64,000 nucleotides of DNA, from the NCBI GenBank assembly GCA_030684935.1, contig JAUXXH010000011.1:1-64000 (forward strand), written 5' to 3'. The notes below the pieces were generated by a model. That model had not been told where the DNA came from. It worked only from the letters and a program-made list of their open reading frames with translations, and ran no database searches. This stretch comes from Pseudolabrys sp. (GTDB lineage: Bacteria; Pseudomonadota; Alphaproteobacteria; Rhizobiales; Xanthobacteraceae). The position numbers were made by a program, and so were the translations under genes. Shown one piece after another: positions 42,847 to 51,532 of the stretch. Every line of letters starts with the position of its first letter. Within the stretch, counting starts at the first letter, position 1.

Positions 42847-43710
42847 ATGGACTTATTTAGCACACTCTTTCTCTTATTTCTGGTCGTGTCCACTCTGCAA
42901 CCCATGTTGCAGGTCCGACATCAGGCGATGCAGCGCGCACGGCAGATTGCCGTAATCGAGAAAGAGCGCGGGTCGCGCGTCATCACCATGATTCATCGGC
43001 AGGAAACGAGGCGATTCTTCAGCATTCCCGTTTCACGTATGATCGATCTTGAAGACGCGCAGGTGATCATACCTGCCATTCAGCAAACGCCACCGGACAA
43101 GCCCATTGACCTGGTCCTGCACACGCCAGGCGGCATGCTGCTCGCAGCAATGCAGATCGCGCGCGCACTGAAAGCCCATCCCGCGAAAGTCACCGTTTAT
43201 GTCCCAGTATACGCGATGTCCGGTGGCACTCTGCTCGCGCTTGCCGCCGACGAGATCGTGATGGAGGACTTTTCGGTATTAGGACCGATCGATCCTCAGA
43301 TTATTGGCCTTCCTGCCACCGGCCTTATCGAAGTCAAGAATCTAAAGCCGATCGCCGAGATCAATGATCTGACGCTGATTTTTGCTAGCCTCAGCGAAAA
43401 GGCACTGAAGCAAGTGAAATCGGGTGCGCTAGAGCTGATCGGAGACGATCTGCCACCCGAGAAAGCCGCAACACTGGTAGACAAGCTCGCCGGTGGCCAA
43501 TGGACGCACGATTATGCATTGACGGCAAAGGAAGCGATCGAACTTGGGCTCCCCGTAAAGAGCGGCATACCCGGGTCGATCATGAAACTGATGCAGCTTT
43601 ACCCTCAGCCGGTACGGCTACTGCCGTCGATTGAGTTCCTGCCGGCGACCCCGTCTCGCCGGGCCGCCATGGCCGAAACGGCCGCACTTTTCATAGGAAA
43701 AACGCTGTAA
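42847..43710 (+). CDS. ClpP-like SDH family membrane serine protease
   Basis: A 287-residue protein with one N-terminal helix (1-22) and a ClpP/crotonase-fold protease domain of the serine dehydrogenase proteinase (SDH) family. The oxyanion segment HTPGGMLLAAMQIAR is at about 92-106 and the nucleophile Ser125 in YAMSGGTLLALAADEI. LGPIDPQIIG is a family hallmark. I start at ATG 42847 with GGAG seven bases upstream; a TTG two codons earlier is possible. Its partner proteins are often stomatin-like; none is here. Confidence 0.88.
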   Translation: MDLFSTLFLLFLVVSTLQPMLQVRHQAMQRARQIAVIEKERGSRVITMIHRQETRRFFSIPVSRMIDLEDAQVIIPAIQQTPPDKPIDLVLHTPGGMLLAAMQIARALKAHPAKVTVYVPVYAMSGGTLLALAADEIVMEDFSVLGPIDPQIIGLPATGLIEVKNLKPIAEINDLTLIFASLSEKALKQVKSGALELIGDDLPPEKAATLVDKLAGGQWTHDYALTAKEAIELGLPVKSGIPGSIMKLMQLYPQPVRLLPSIEFLPATPSRRAAMAETAALFIGKTL

Positions 43711-43812
43711 TCGCCGCATGCAATCGGCGGACCGTTGCGCGTCCAGTAATACTTCTGATGGACTGCCTCGCCGGTTCGATCGACACCGCACGCACGTCGG
43801 CTGTTATTCGGC

Positions 43813-44223
43813 GTGCAAATTTTCTCCCTAACGGGAGGTTATCGGCGTCCACAATCGACCCCCGCCATTCGGCCTGATGCGGCTCGCTTTGAATCAAAGC
43901 GGGCGGTGGGGGATGCTGTTGCGGCTTTGCTCCCGGCTGCCCCAGACACCGTTGCGGCCTATCTGGCATACGAAGCCGCCCGCGGTACAAAGCCCTCGAC
44001 CATCGGCCGCCGCTGCGCGGCGATCCGCTACGTGCACAGCCTGGGCGGCCACCTCAACCCGACGGCAGACGAACAGGTCAACCCCAAGGTGCGCCGTAAC
44101 GGCATGACGGTATCTCATCCTGACGGTACACGACGGTACCGCGACTTGTACCTTCAGTATCGCTGGATGCCCAATGGACCGACGTGGACCACGCCGGACA
44201 AATTGGCTTATTTTTCAAGATAA
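43813..44223 (+). pseudogene. Tyrosine recombinase remnant beside tRNA-Phe
   Basis: An open frame of 136 codons whose middle (about residues 38-90: APDTVAAYLAYEAARGTKPS, then TIGRRCAAIRYVHSLGG) resembles the N-terminal SAM-like core-binding domain of phage-type integrases. The similarity stops after ADEQV and no catalytic domain follows, so the gene is truncated. It lies 44 bases from the 3' end of tRNA-Phe, the classical site for island integration. Assignment is by pattern only. Confidence 0.6.
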
Positions 44224-44266
44224 TAGCAGAGACGAAAGATCGTGCTGGACGGGGGTGGACAGTAAA

Positions 44267-44342
44267 TGGTGCCCAGGGCCGGAATCGAACCAGCGACACT
44301 GCGATTTTCAATCGCATGCTCTACCAACTGAGCTACCTGGGC
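44267..44342 (-). tRNA. tRNA-Phe (GAA)
   Basis: A 76-base cloverleaf on the reverse strand: acceptor GCCCAGG/CCTGGGC, D-arm AGCTCAGTTGGTAGAGC, anticodon arm TGCGA-TTGAAAA-TCGCA with anticodon GAA, T-arm GGTTCGATTCC, and encoded CCA. In relatives a tRNA-Phe follows yacG, as it roughly does here. Its 3' end faces the integrase remnant. Confidence 0.97.
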
Positions 44343-44550
44343 GCCGAGTGACGAGCGGCATGCCGCTCGCAACCTTCACGCGGTCCCGTTGGTGGGGCGC
44401 GTCCCGGACCGCGCCGCCCCCGAGGGGACGGCCGGTCCAAGTGCCGCGCGTTATAAAGGGTCGATTCCGGGCTGTCCAGAACGCGCAACGGCTTCAATAA
44501 ATTGGCCGTTTCGGGCCGGGCGGCGGCGGAACCCGGCCCAGCCGCCGCGC

Positions 44551-45141
44551 TCAGGCGTCGAGGCCCAGGGCGGCGCGGAATCGCTGCTTGAGCGCCACGC
44601 CGTCGCGCAGCGGCAGCACCCGCGGCGGCTCGTCGGCGGCGATCTGCACCCGGGCAAACAGCATCTCGCCGAAACAGGTCAGCCGCCCGGCGAGATCGGC
44701 AAGGCCGGTCTCGTCACGCACATCGAGGCAGGTGCCGAAGCCGCAGGCGGCGGCGACGCCGATCAGGTCGGCGCTGGACTGCGTATGGCTCGGCTGCATG
44801 CCGGTTTCGCCATACACGCCGTTGTCGAACACGATGATGGCGAGGTTGGCCGGCTTCTGCAGGCCGATGGTGGCGAGCGCGCCGAGGCCCATCAGCATCT
44901 CGCCATCGCCGGCAATGACGGCGACGCGTTTGGTGGGCTGCGCCAGCGCCAGCCCGAGCCCGATCATGGCGGCGCCGCCCATGGCGCCCCACAGATAGAA
45001 ATTGCGGTCATTGTCCCCCGCGGCGGCCAGATCCCAGGCGGTCGAGCCAAGGCCCGGCACCACCAGCAGGTCGTCGCCGCGGCCGGCGAGCAGCGACGCC
45101 ATCGCGGCGCGGCGTTCGAGCTTGGGGGTGGACTCGCTCAT
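44551..45141 (-). CDS. TPP-dependent sulfopyruvate/phosphonopyruvate decarboxylase, beta subunit
   Basis: A 196-residue thiamine-diphosphate-binding half of a split decarboxylase. The GDG...N motif (AGDGEMLMGLGALATIG, then VFDNGVYGETGMQ) is visible. It pairs with the alpha subunit gene upstream, overlapping it by four bases. Similar pairs act as sulfopyruvate decarboxylase (ComDE) or phosphonopyruvate decarboxylase; which substrate applies cannot be told, and no coenzyme M or phosphonate genes are adjacent. Confidence 0.85.
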   Translation of the reverse strand: MSESTPKLERRAAMASLLAGRGDDLLVVPGLGSTAWDLAAAGDNDRNFYLWGAMGGAAMIGLGLALAQPTKRVAVIAGDGEMLMGLGALATIGLQKPANLAIIVFDNGVYGETGMQPSHTQSSADLIGVAAACGFGTCLDVRDETGLADLAGRLTCFGEMLFARVQIAADEPPRVLPLRDGVALKQRFRAALGLDA

Positions 45142-45665
45142 TTGGTCCACACCTTCTTGCCGATCAGCTCCTGCGACAAAATCAGCGCCACGATGCGCTC
45201 GTCGCCGAAGGCCTGCTGCACGGCGCGTTCGGCGAGGCCCTCCACCTCGTCCGGCGTGCGGGCGCGGTAGATCTCGGCCTCGCAGAGCTTCAGCACCGGC
45301 TCGACGATCGAACCCATCGGCTCCTGCCAGGGATTGAACTCTTCCCACTCGCCACGCATCGTGACCAGCATCAGCATCGGAAACCGGCAGGTGCGCGGCA
45401 GCGACAGCATGTTGATGCAGTTGCCGACGCCGCTCGACTGCATCAGCAGCGCGGCGCGCTCGCCGCCGAGCCAGGCGCCGGCGGCCAGCGCCACGCCCTC
45501 CTCCTCGGTGGTCAGCACCACGTCGCGAATGTCGGGGTCGGCGCGGCAGCGGTCGATCAGCCGGGCATGGCCGGCATCGGGCACATAGCCGACCTGGCGA
45601 ATGCCGGCGCGCTTGAAGGTGTCGAACAGTTGGTCGGGCCATGCGGGCAAGGCAGAGGCGTTCAC
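45138..45665 (-). CDS. TPP-dependent sulfopyruvate/phosphonopyruvate decarboxylase, alpha subunit
   Basis: A 175-residue PYR-domain subunit. The catalytic Glu lies in the TEEEGVALAAGAWLGG segment, followed by the family motif LLMQSSGVGNCINML. It starts at GTG, which overlaps the yacG stop (GTGA), and its stop overlaps the beta subunit start. The pair is thus coupled to yacG, unusual for a metabolic enzyme. Confidence 0.85.
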   Translation of the reverse strand: MNASALPAWPDQLFDTFKRAGIRQVGYVPDAGHARLIDRCRADPDIRDVVLTTEEEGVALAAGAWLGGERAALLMQSSGVGNCINMLSLPRTCRFPMLMLVTMRGEWEEFNPWQEPMGSIVEPVLKLCEAEIYRARTPDEVEGLAERAVQQAFGDERIVALILSQELIGKKVWTK

Positions 45666-45871
45666 GAGCGGTCGCCCTCGCCCGGCTCGGCCGGGCGCTC
45701 GCCGTCCTCGTCTTCGTCCTCCGTCACCGGCACCGCATAGACGCCGGACAGCCAGCGGTTGAGGTCGATGTCGGCGCAGCGCTTGGAGCAGAACGGCTTA
45801 AACGCCGCGTCCATCGGCTTGCGGCAAATCGGACAGGGCGCGGCGGAAATTCTGCGGTCGATCTCGTTCAT
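45662..45871 (-). CDS. yacG: DNA gyrase inhibitor YacG (zinc-binding)
   Basis: A 69-residue protein with the four-Cys zinc knuckle CPIC at 13-16 and CSKRC at 28-32, and an acidic tail (TEDEDEDGE). YacG binds gyrase and blocks DNA binding. I start at MNEIDRR, where the family begins; the longer frame upstream is not conserved. In relatives it usually follows maf directly; here maf lies 7.2 kb away. Confidence 0.93.
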   Translation of the reverse strand: MNEIDRRISAAPCPICRKPMDAAFKPFCSKRCADIDLNRWLSGVYAVPVTEDEDEDGERPAEPGEGDRS

Positions 45872-46037
45872 GGCGGACCCGTTGTGCCGGCGCAGGCAGA
45901 CGACAAATCCATAACGCAGCCGCGCCGTGCCGCCAAACCGGCGGCGCGGAACCCCACTTGACTCCTGAGTTGCGTGATCTTTATTCTCAATCACAGGTAG
46001 CATTTTCGTCTCCCATGCAGCCGCAGAGGTCGCTGCC

Positions 46038-47450
46038 ATGCCCGGCCCCATCAGCCGCTTCGTTACCGCATTCGGCGCCGTCCTCGCCCTGACCGGCGCC
46101 GCCGCCGCGCAGGACATCAAGGGCCGGCAATACACGCCGCCGAATTATGTCTTCAGCCCCTTCGTGCCCAAGGACATCGTCACGCACGATGTCGGCGCCA
46201 TCGGCTTCCAGCCCTTCGTCGACATCCTGGCGTGGGAGACCTTCATCGCGTTGAACTGGCCGGTGCCGAGCCCGATCGTGCAGCGCGGCGTGCCCGATCC
46301 GCAGAACATCATCGGCGGCTTTCTCACCGGCGGCGGCGAAGGCGGCAAGCCGTCGTCGATGCCGGCCGGGCCGGTGGTGTGGGAAACCTTCAAGGACACC
46401 AACGACATCTATCTCAATCCGCCGGTGCGGCCGACGCCGTTCGACACACCGGAGTCGATCCCGCCGGCCTGCAAGGGCCTCGCGGCGGCGAACCCGGCGG
46501 CGGCGCGGCGCACGCTGGCCCTTACATCGAAATTCGGCGAGATCGTCAGCAGCGTCATCCAGGCCGACGGCAACCGGCTGGTCGACCAGAACCGCATGAA
46601 CGTCTGGTACGAGATCAAGCTCAACCGCGTCTATTACGACTACGTGGTGGCGAACGGCTTCTACAACAGCGCCAACCAGAAGGGCAAAACCATCGCCTTC
46701 CCGGTTTCGTCGAACAGCACGGGGCGCGACGCCACCATCAAGGTCAAGGCGGCGTGGAAAGTCATCGGCCTGCCCGGCAGCCGCCAGCCCGACGATCCGG
46801 CGAAGTTCTACACCACCGAGGCGCTGGCGCTCGATCCCACCACCGGCCAATGCAGCAAGCAGTTGCTCGGCCTCGTCGGCCTGCACATCGTAATGAAGAC
46901 GGCGCAATTGCCGCAATGGCTGTGGGCGACGTTCGAGCATGTCGACAACGCGCCCGATCAGGCGACCGGGCCGCTCTCCGGCAAGACGTACAATTTCTTC
47001 GGCGCCGACTGCGCCGGCTGCCCGCTCAACCAGCCTCCCGGCAAAGGCAGCCAGTTTCCGACCCAGGTGGTGCGGGTGATCCCGGTCAACAATGTCGCGG
47101 CATCCAATAACACGCTGTACCAGACCGCGCTGAAGACGCTGCGGCCCGACAATGTCTGGCAGTATTATCAACTGGTCGACGCGCAATGGGGCGCGTCGCC
47201 GACGCCGATCGGCCAGCCGAACCAGCCGAAATTCCTCGCCAATACCACGCTGGAAACCTATCTGCAGCAGCCGGTCGCGCCGAACGGCTGCATCAACTGC
47301 CACGGCATGTATGCCGCCGCGACCGATCTCGATTTCCAGATGCAAAGCGCCTATCCGCAAGGCGCCAATACGATGAAGGGGCTGGCCGCGATCTTCCGGC
47401 TGGACGGCGTCGGCACGCCGCGCCCCGCGCCGCCGGCGAAAGGCAAGTGA
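46038..47450 (+). CDS. Exported protein with C-terminal heme c motif
   Basis: A 470-residue protein with a signal peptide (cleavage near AAA-QD, residue 24). A single CxxCH heme-attachment site, CINCH, is at 418-422. A CAGC pair near residue 318 might form a disulfide or bind metal. The N-terminal two-thirds match no domain I recognise (landmark WETFIALNWP). It is divergent from yacG and converges exactly, stop to stop, on the TRAP permease gene. It is presumably a periplasmic electron-transfer or oxidoreductase protein. Confidence 0.75.
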   Translation: MPGPISRFVTAFGAVLALTGAAAAQDIKGRQYTPPNYVFSPFVPKDIVTHDVGAIGFQPFVDILAWETFIALNWPVPSPIVQRGVPDPQNIIGGFLTGGGEGGKPSSMPAGPVVWETFKDTNDIYLNPPVRPTPFDTPESIPPACKGLAAANPAAARRTLALTSKFGEIVSSVIQADGNRLVDQNRMNVWYEIKLNRVYYDYVVANGFYNSANQKGKTIAFPVSSNSTGRDATIKVKAAWKVIGLPGSRQPDDPAKFYTTEALALDPTTGQCSKQLLGLVGLHIVMKTAQLPQWLWATFEHVDNAPDQATGPLSGKTYNFFGADCAGCPLNQPPGKGSQFPTQVVRVIPVNNVAASNNTLYQTALKTLRPDNVWQYYQLVDAQWGASPTPIGQPNQPKFLANTTLETYLQQPVAPNGCINCHGMYAAATDLDFQMQSAYPQGANTMKGLAAIFRLDGVGTPRPAPPAKGK

Positions 47451-49409
47451 TCAGGCGTTTGGCGTTGACGTTGAAGCGCCGATAGCCGCCGGCGCCGACG
47501 ATCTGGCGGCGGCCCGTGCGTCCCGGGTGGTCAGGAACCGCCACACCACCAGCCCCGCGCCGGCGAGCAGGCCGATGATGTCGGTCCAGAGGGCGGCGGC
47601 AAAGGCATTGGCGGGGATCAGACTCATGATCCCGGTGACGATGAACAGCGCCCGCAGCAGCCAGCCGACATGGCCGAGGAAATAGCCGGCCATGCCGACG
47701 GAGACCAGCCAGACGCCGATGACCGCGGTGGTCACGGCGGCGACGATGTGCATCGGCTCGCCCTTCATCAGCAGGCTCGGCGAGGCCACGAACAGGAACG
47801 GAATGATGAAGGCGGTCCAGCCGAACTTCATCGCCGCGAAGCCGGTGCGCATCGGTTCGGCGCCGGCGATGGCCGCGGCGGCGAAGGCGGCGATCGCCAC
47901 CGGCGGCGTGATCATCGACATCATGCCGAAATACAGCACGTAGAGATGCGCCGCGAGCTTGTCGATGCCCAGTTCGACCATGGCCGGCGCAATCAGCGTC
48001 GCCAGCAGCACGTAGACGCCGAGCGTCGGCATGCCCATGCCGAGAATAATCGACACGATCGCGCACAGGACCAGCAGCACGACAATATTGCCGCCGCCGA
48101 TGGTGATCAGCGCATAGGTCAGGTTGAAGCTCAGTCCGGTAATGGAGAGAACGCCGATGACGATGCCGGCGGCGCCGGAGATCAGTAGAATTTCTACCAC
48201 GCCGTAGCCGGTGGACACCACGGCCTGCCACAGCGCCGCCAGCGTCGGCCGCGCCTTGCCGTAACCGAACACAATCGAGGAGACGACGATGACCAGGCTG
48301 GCCAGATAGGCCGCGCGGTCCGGCAGCCAGTTGAACGAAAACAGCGCGACGATCAGCACCGCGAAGGCGATGACGAAATGAAACCCGGTCAGCACCATGC
48401 GCGGCGCCGGGAATTCCTCGCGCGGCACCGGCTTCAGGCCGAGCTTGCCGGCTTCGAGGTCGGCCTGAATGAAGAGTGCGAGATAATAGAGGAGGCCGGG
48501 CACCAGCGCCGCCAGCGCCACGGTGACATAGGAAAGTTGCAGGAATTCCGCCATCAGGAACGCGGCCGCGCCCATCACCGGCGGCATCAACTGCCCGCCG
48601 GTGGAGGCGACCGACTCGATGGCTGCCGCCTTGTGCGCGGGATAGCCGCCGCGTTTCATCATCGGAATGCTGATGACGCCGGTCGCCACCACATTGGCGA
48701 CGGCGCTGCCCGAGATCGAGCCGAACAGCATCGATGCCACCACCGAGATCTTCATCGGGCCGCCGCGGAAACGGCCCATGCCGAGCACCGCGGCATCGGT
48801 GAAGAATTGCGAACCGCGTGTGGCGACCAGCAGGTTGCCGAAGAAAATGAAGGCCACCACCACGGTAGAGGCGATTGCCAGCGGCGTTCCCAATATGCCG
48901 TTGCCGTCGAAGGCCAGATAGGCCGCCAGCCGGTCCCAGGCCTGGGCGCGGGCGGCGAAGGCGCCGGGCATGAAGTTTCCCAGCAGGCCGTAGAGCAGGA
49001 ACACCGCGATGATGATGGTGAGCGCCGGACCGGCTGCCCGCCGCGTCGCCTCGAACAGCAGCACCACCAGAACGAGGCCGGGGATCAGCACCTCCGGCGG
49101 GCGCATCAGATTGAGGTTGATCAGGTCCGGAAAACGGACCCCCATGTACCAGCCGACCGCGAGCGCGGCGGCGGCGGCGAGCACGTCATACCAGCCGATG
49201 CCCGGCCGCTTGCGGCCGCGCAGCGGCGGCATGGTGAGGAAGGCGATCGCAATCGCCGTGCCCAGCAGCGGCGCGATGAACTGCTCGGTATAGAACGCCC
49301 GCCCGAGCATCTGCGGCACGTCGAGCGACCAGAGCAGCGCCATCGTGGTCAGGATGGTCGCCAGCACGCTGGCGGCCATCCTGCCGTGAGAATCCTGCAA
49401 TCGCATCAC
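47451..49409 (-). CDS. TRAP transporter fused permease, second TAXI system
   Basis: A 652-residue fused DctQM-type permease, homologous to that at 27354, with GSISGSAVANVVATGVISIP and STGGQLMPPVMGAAAF motifs. It works with the TAXI binding protein encoded 34 bases upstream. Nearby genes for an extradiol dioxygenase and a CoA ligase suggest import of an aromatic or other organic acid, an inference. Confidence 0.94.
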   Translation of the reverse strand: MMRLQDSHGRMAASVLATILTTMALLWSLDVPQMLGRAFYTEQFIAPLLGTAIAIAFLTMPPLRGRKRPGIGWYDVLAAAAALAVGWYMGVRFPDLINLNLMRPPEVLIPGLVLVVLLFEATRRAAGPALTIIIAVFLLYGLLGNFMPGAFAARAQAWDRLAAYLAFDGNGILGTPLAIASTVVVAFIFFGNLLVATRGSQFFTDAAVLGMGRFRGGPMKISVVASMLFGSISGSAVANVVATGVISIPMMKRGGYPAHKAAAIESVASTGGQLMPPVMGAAAFLMAEFLQLSYVTVALAALVPGLLYYLALFIQADLEAGKLGLKPVPREEFPAPRMVLTGFHFVIAFAVLIVALFSFNWLPDRAAYLASLVIVVSSIVFGYGKARPTLAALWQAVVSTGYGVVEILLISGAAGIVIGVLSITGLSFNLTYALITIGGGNIVVLLVLCAIVSIILGMGMPTLGVYVLLATLIAPAMVELGIDKLAAHLYVLYFGMMSMITPPVAIAAFAAAAIAGAEPMRTGFAAMKFGWTAFIIPFLFVASPSLLMKGEPMHIVAAVTTAVIGVWLVSVGMAGYFLGHVGWLLRALFIVTGIMSLIPANAFAAALWTDIIGLLAGAGLVVWRFLTTRDARAAARSSAPAAIGASTSTPNA

Positions 49410-49443
49410 AACCGGAGTCTCCGCTGCCTGAGAGGCAATGCGA

Positions 49444-50412
49444 TTACTTGATCAGGCCCCTCTCCTTGTAGAACTTGATCGCACCGGGGTGATACTGGAC
49501 CGGGCCGGCATCGGCATACATCTTGGCCGGATCGAACGCAGCGAACGGCGCGAAGATCTTCTGCATGCCGTCCTTGTTCTCGGCCAGCACCTTGGTCAGC
49601 TTGTAGACCACCTCGTCCGAGGTCTTGGCGCTGGTGAACACCACGGCCGGATAGGCCAGCACGTTGGTTGGCTCCAGAATCCCCGGCGCCGCCGGGCCCG
49701 GCATCTGCTCGAAGAAATAGGCGGCCGGGAAGTGTTCGCGCATCGCCGCCAGCGTCTTCGGATTGTTCTCCAGCGGCAGGCTGCGCAAGCCGCCCACCGC
49801 GGCGTCGACTTCACGCACCTTGGCGGCACCAACCGCGAACACGAATGACTCGACCTTGCCCGACGCCAGCGCGTCGGCGGCGGCAACCACGGAGGGGACC
49901 GGGACTTCGCGGATGTCATCGGTGGTCATGCCGGCGGTGGCCAGCACCGCCTTGAGCACCTGATACACCGTCTTCTGCGCGGTATAGCCCGAGGCGACAG
50001 GTTTGCCCTTGAGATCGGCCACGGTCTTGTACGGCGAATCCTTGCGCACCCAGACGCCGTTCTTCAAGGGAAACAGCACGCCCAGCATCCGCAGGTCCGG
50101 ACTGGCGCGGCCGGCGAAAAACGATTCGCCCAGCGTGGCCTCGCGCAGTTCCTGAAGGTTGCAGAGGCCAATCTCGATGTCGCCGGTGCCGACCACCGGA
50201 AGATATTGCGTCGGCGCCGTCGCCGGCTGAATGGTCGTTTTCAGCCCGGCCTCGTTGGCGACCTTGGCCACCGCGGTGCCGATGCTGTGATAAAGCGAGC
50301 CGGGATTGCTGACGGCGATGCCGATGTTCTGGGCCTGCGCGGCGGTGGCGAGGCAGGCCGCGCCGATGGCGAGTGTCAGTGTGCGAAGCACGAAAGCCGA
50401 TGTGCGAAGCAT
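49444..50412 (-). CDS. TAXI family TRAP solute-binding protein, second system
   Basis: A 322-residue periplasmic protein. The signal peptide ends near residue 27 (ATAAQA-QNIGIAV). GGGAGGA lies six bases before the chosen ATG (MLRTSAF); upstream in-frame ATGs lack this. Typical TAXI segments are SNPGSLYHSIGTAVAKVAN and VQYHPGAIKFYKERG at the C-terminus. It serves the downstream fused permease. Confidence 0.94.
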   Translation of the reverse strand: MLRTSAFVLRTLTLAIGAACLATAAQAQNIGIAVSNPGSLYHSIGTAVAKVANEAGLKTTIQPATAPTQYLPVVGTGDIEIGLCNLQELREATLGESFFAGRASPDLRMLGVLFPLKNGVWVRKDSPYKTVADLKGKPVASGYTAQKTVYQVLKAVLATAGMTTDDIREVPVPSVVAAADALASGKVESFVFAVGAAKVREVDAAVGGLRSLPLENNPKTLAAMREHFPAAYFFEQMPGPAAPGILEPTNVLAYPAVVFTSAKTSDEVVYKLTKVLAENKDGMQKIFAPFAAFDPAKMYADAGPVQYHPGAIKFYKERGLIK

Positions 50413-50479
50413 GAGTATCCTCCCTGGATGAAACATTGTTATTGCGAAAGCTTTTTGCTTCGCTTCTTGAGGCCGGCGA

Positions 50480-51472
50480 CTATTTCCAGACGGCAAAACC
50501 CATGCCGCAGCCGGTGCCGGCCGCCGAACGATAACACGGGACGTAATCCTGCCAATCCGATTTTAGGTGGGCGGCGGCGCCGGCCACGGTGATCCAGTTG
50601 CGGATTTCCGACGAGCCGGAATTGAGCTTTTCGACCGGAATCGAACACAGCGCCTCGCCGTCGTTGCGCTTGCAGGCGTCGAGCACAGCGCGATCGAGGT
50701 CCTCGTCAACGGTGAAGTGGCTCAAGCCGCCGGAGGCGAGAATGCCGACCCGGGCGTCGCCATCGGCCCCGCGCACCGCGGCGCGGATGGCCTTGCCCAA
50801 CGCATAGCAGCGGCTTGGGCGCGGCTGATTGGGCGGAAAATACGTATTGAGCGCCACCGGCACGATCGGGATGATGGTGTCGTCGGTCATCATGCGCTGG
50901 TGCACGAAGCCGAAGGCATGGCCTTCGCCGTGCTCCTTGGAAAGCCGCTTCGACTGGCTGATATCGAAGCCCTGGTCGATCAACCGTTCGATCAGATGCA
51001 GGCCCAGTTTGGCGTCGACCGGATAATCGCGCGATTGGGCCGCGACATGATACTGCGAGCGGGCCTTGCGCCAGAATTGCGGCGCATCCTCATCCATGTG
51101 CAGCGGGTTGTTCTCGATCTTGTCGCCCCAGTAGATCAGGATCGCCGGCATGTTGTCGTCGAAGAACTGCTCGTGCTGGTCGTCGCCGATGACAATCAGC
51201 GCGTCGAGCCTGGCGTCGGCCAGTTCGCGCGACAGCCGCGCGATGTTGGCGGTGCATTGCGCCGCACGTTGCTCCAGCACCGCCGGCTCGATCTGGGCCT
51301 TGATCGACGGATCGGCCTTTTCCAGCAGTTCGCCATAGGTGCAGGGGCGGCCGTTCCTGTCGAGCAGCTTGCGGCCGGCGGCGTCGATTGCGGCATGCTT
51401 GGGATAGTCCTCGGCCGGGCTGTTGAGCAGCGGGCTGTGCGACGTTCCGATCCCCAGGACGATGTCGGCCAT
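50480..51472 (-). CDS. LigB-type extradiol ring-cleavage dioxygenase
   Basis: A 330-residue class III (type II) extradiol dioxygenase of the LigB/gallate/protocatechuate 4,5-dioxygenase superfamily, which opens catechol-type rings with Fe(II). The metal ligand His12 (GTSHSP) and a second candidate (GDDQHEQFF) are visible, as is SGGLSHF near the C-terminus. No LigA-like small subunit gene is adjacent. It follows the CoA ligase gene on the same strand by about 60 bases. Confidence 0.87.
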   Translation of the reverse strand: MADIVLGIGTSHSPLLNSPAEDYPKHAAIDAAGRKLLDRNGRPCTYGELLEKADPSIKAQIEPAVLEQRAAQCTANIARLSRELADARLDALIVIGDDQHEQFFDDNMPAILIYWGDKIENNPLHMDEDAPQFWRKARSQYHVAAQSRDYPVDAKLGLHLIERLIDQGFDISQSKRLSKEHGEGHAFGFVHQRMMTDDTIIPIVPVALNTYFPPNQPRPSRCYALGKAIRAAVRGADGDARVGILASGGLSHFTVDEDLDRAVLDACKRNDGEALCSIPVEKLNSGSSEIRNWITVAGAAAHLKSDWQDYVPCYRSAAGTGCGMGFAVWK

Positions 51473-51532
51473 GTCGGCACGCTCCTTGGTTCATATTTAT
51501 GACCTTATCCATAGGCCACCGCGCAGCGCCCA

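Noticed and set aside
34956-42847. EcfG-type general stress promoters (GGAAC-N16/18-GTT) before the stress genes
   Set aside because: I looked upstream of these genes and of csbD and saw no convincing match.
44267-44300. Direct repeat of the tRNA-Phe 3' end defining the far island boundary
   Set aside because: I could not find a second copy by eye in this window; the boundary remains unknown.
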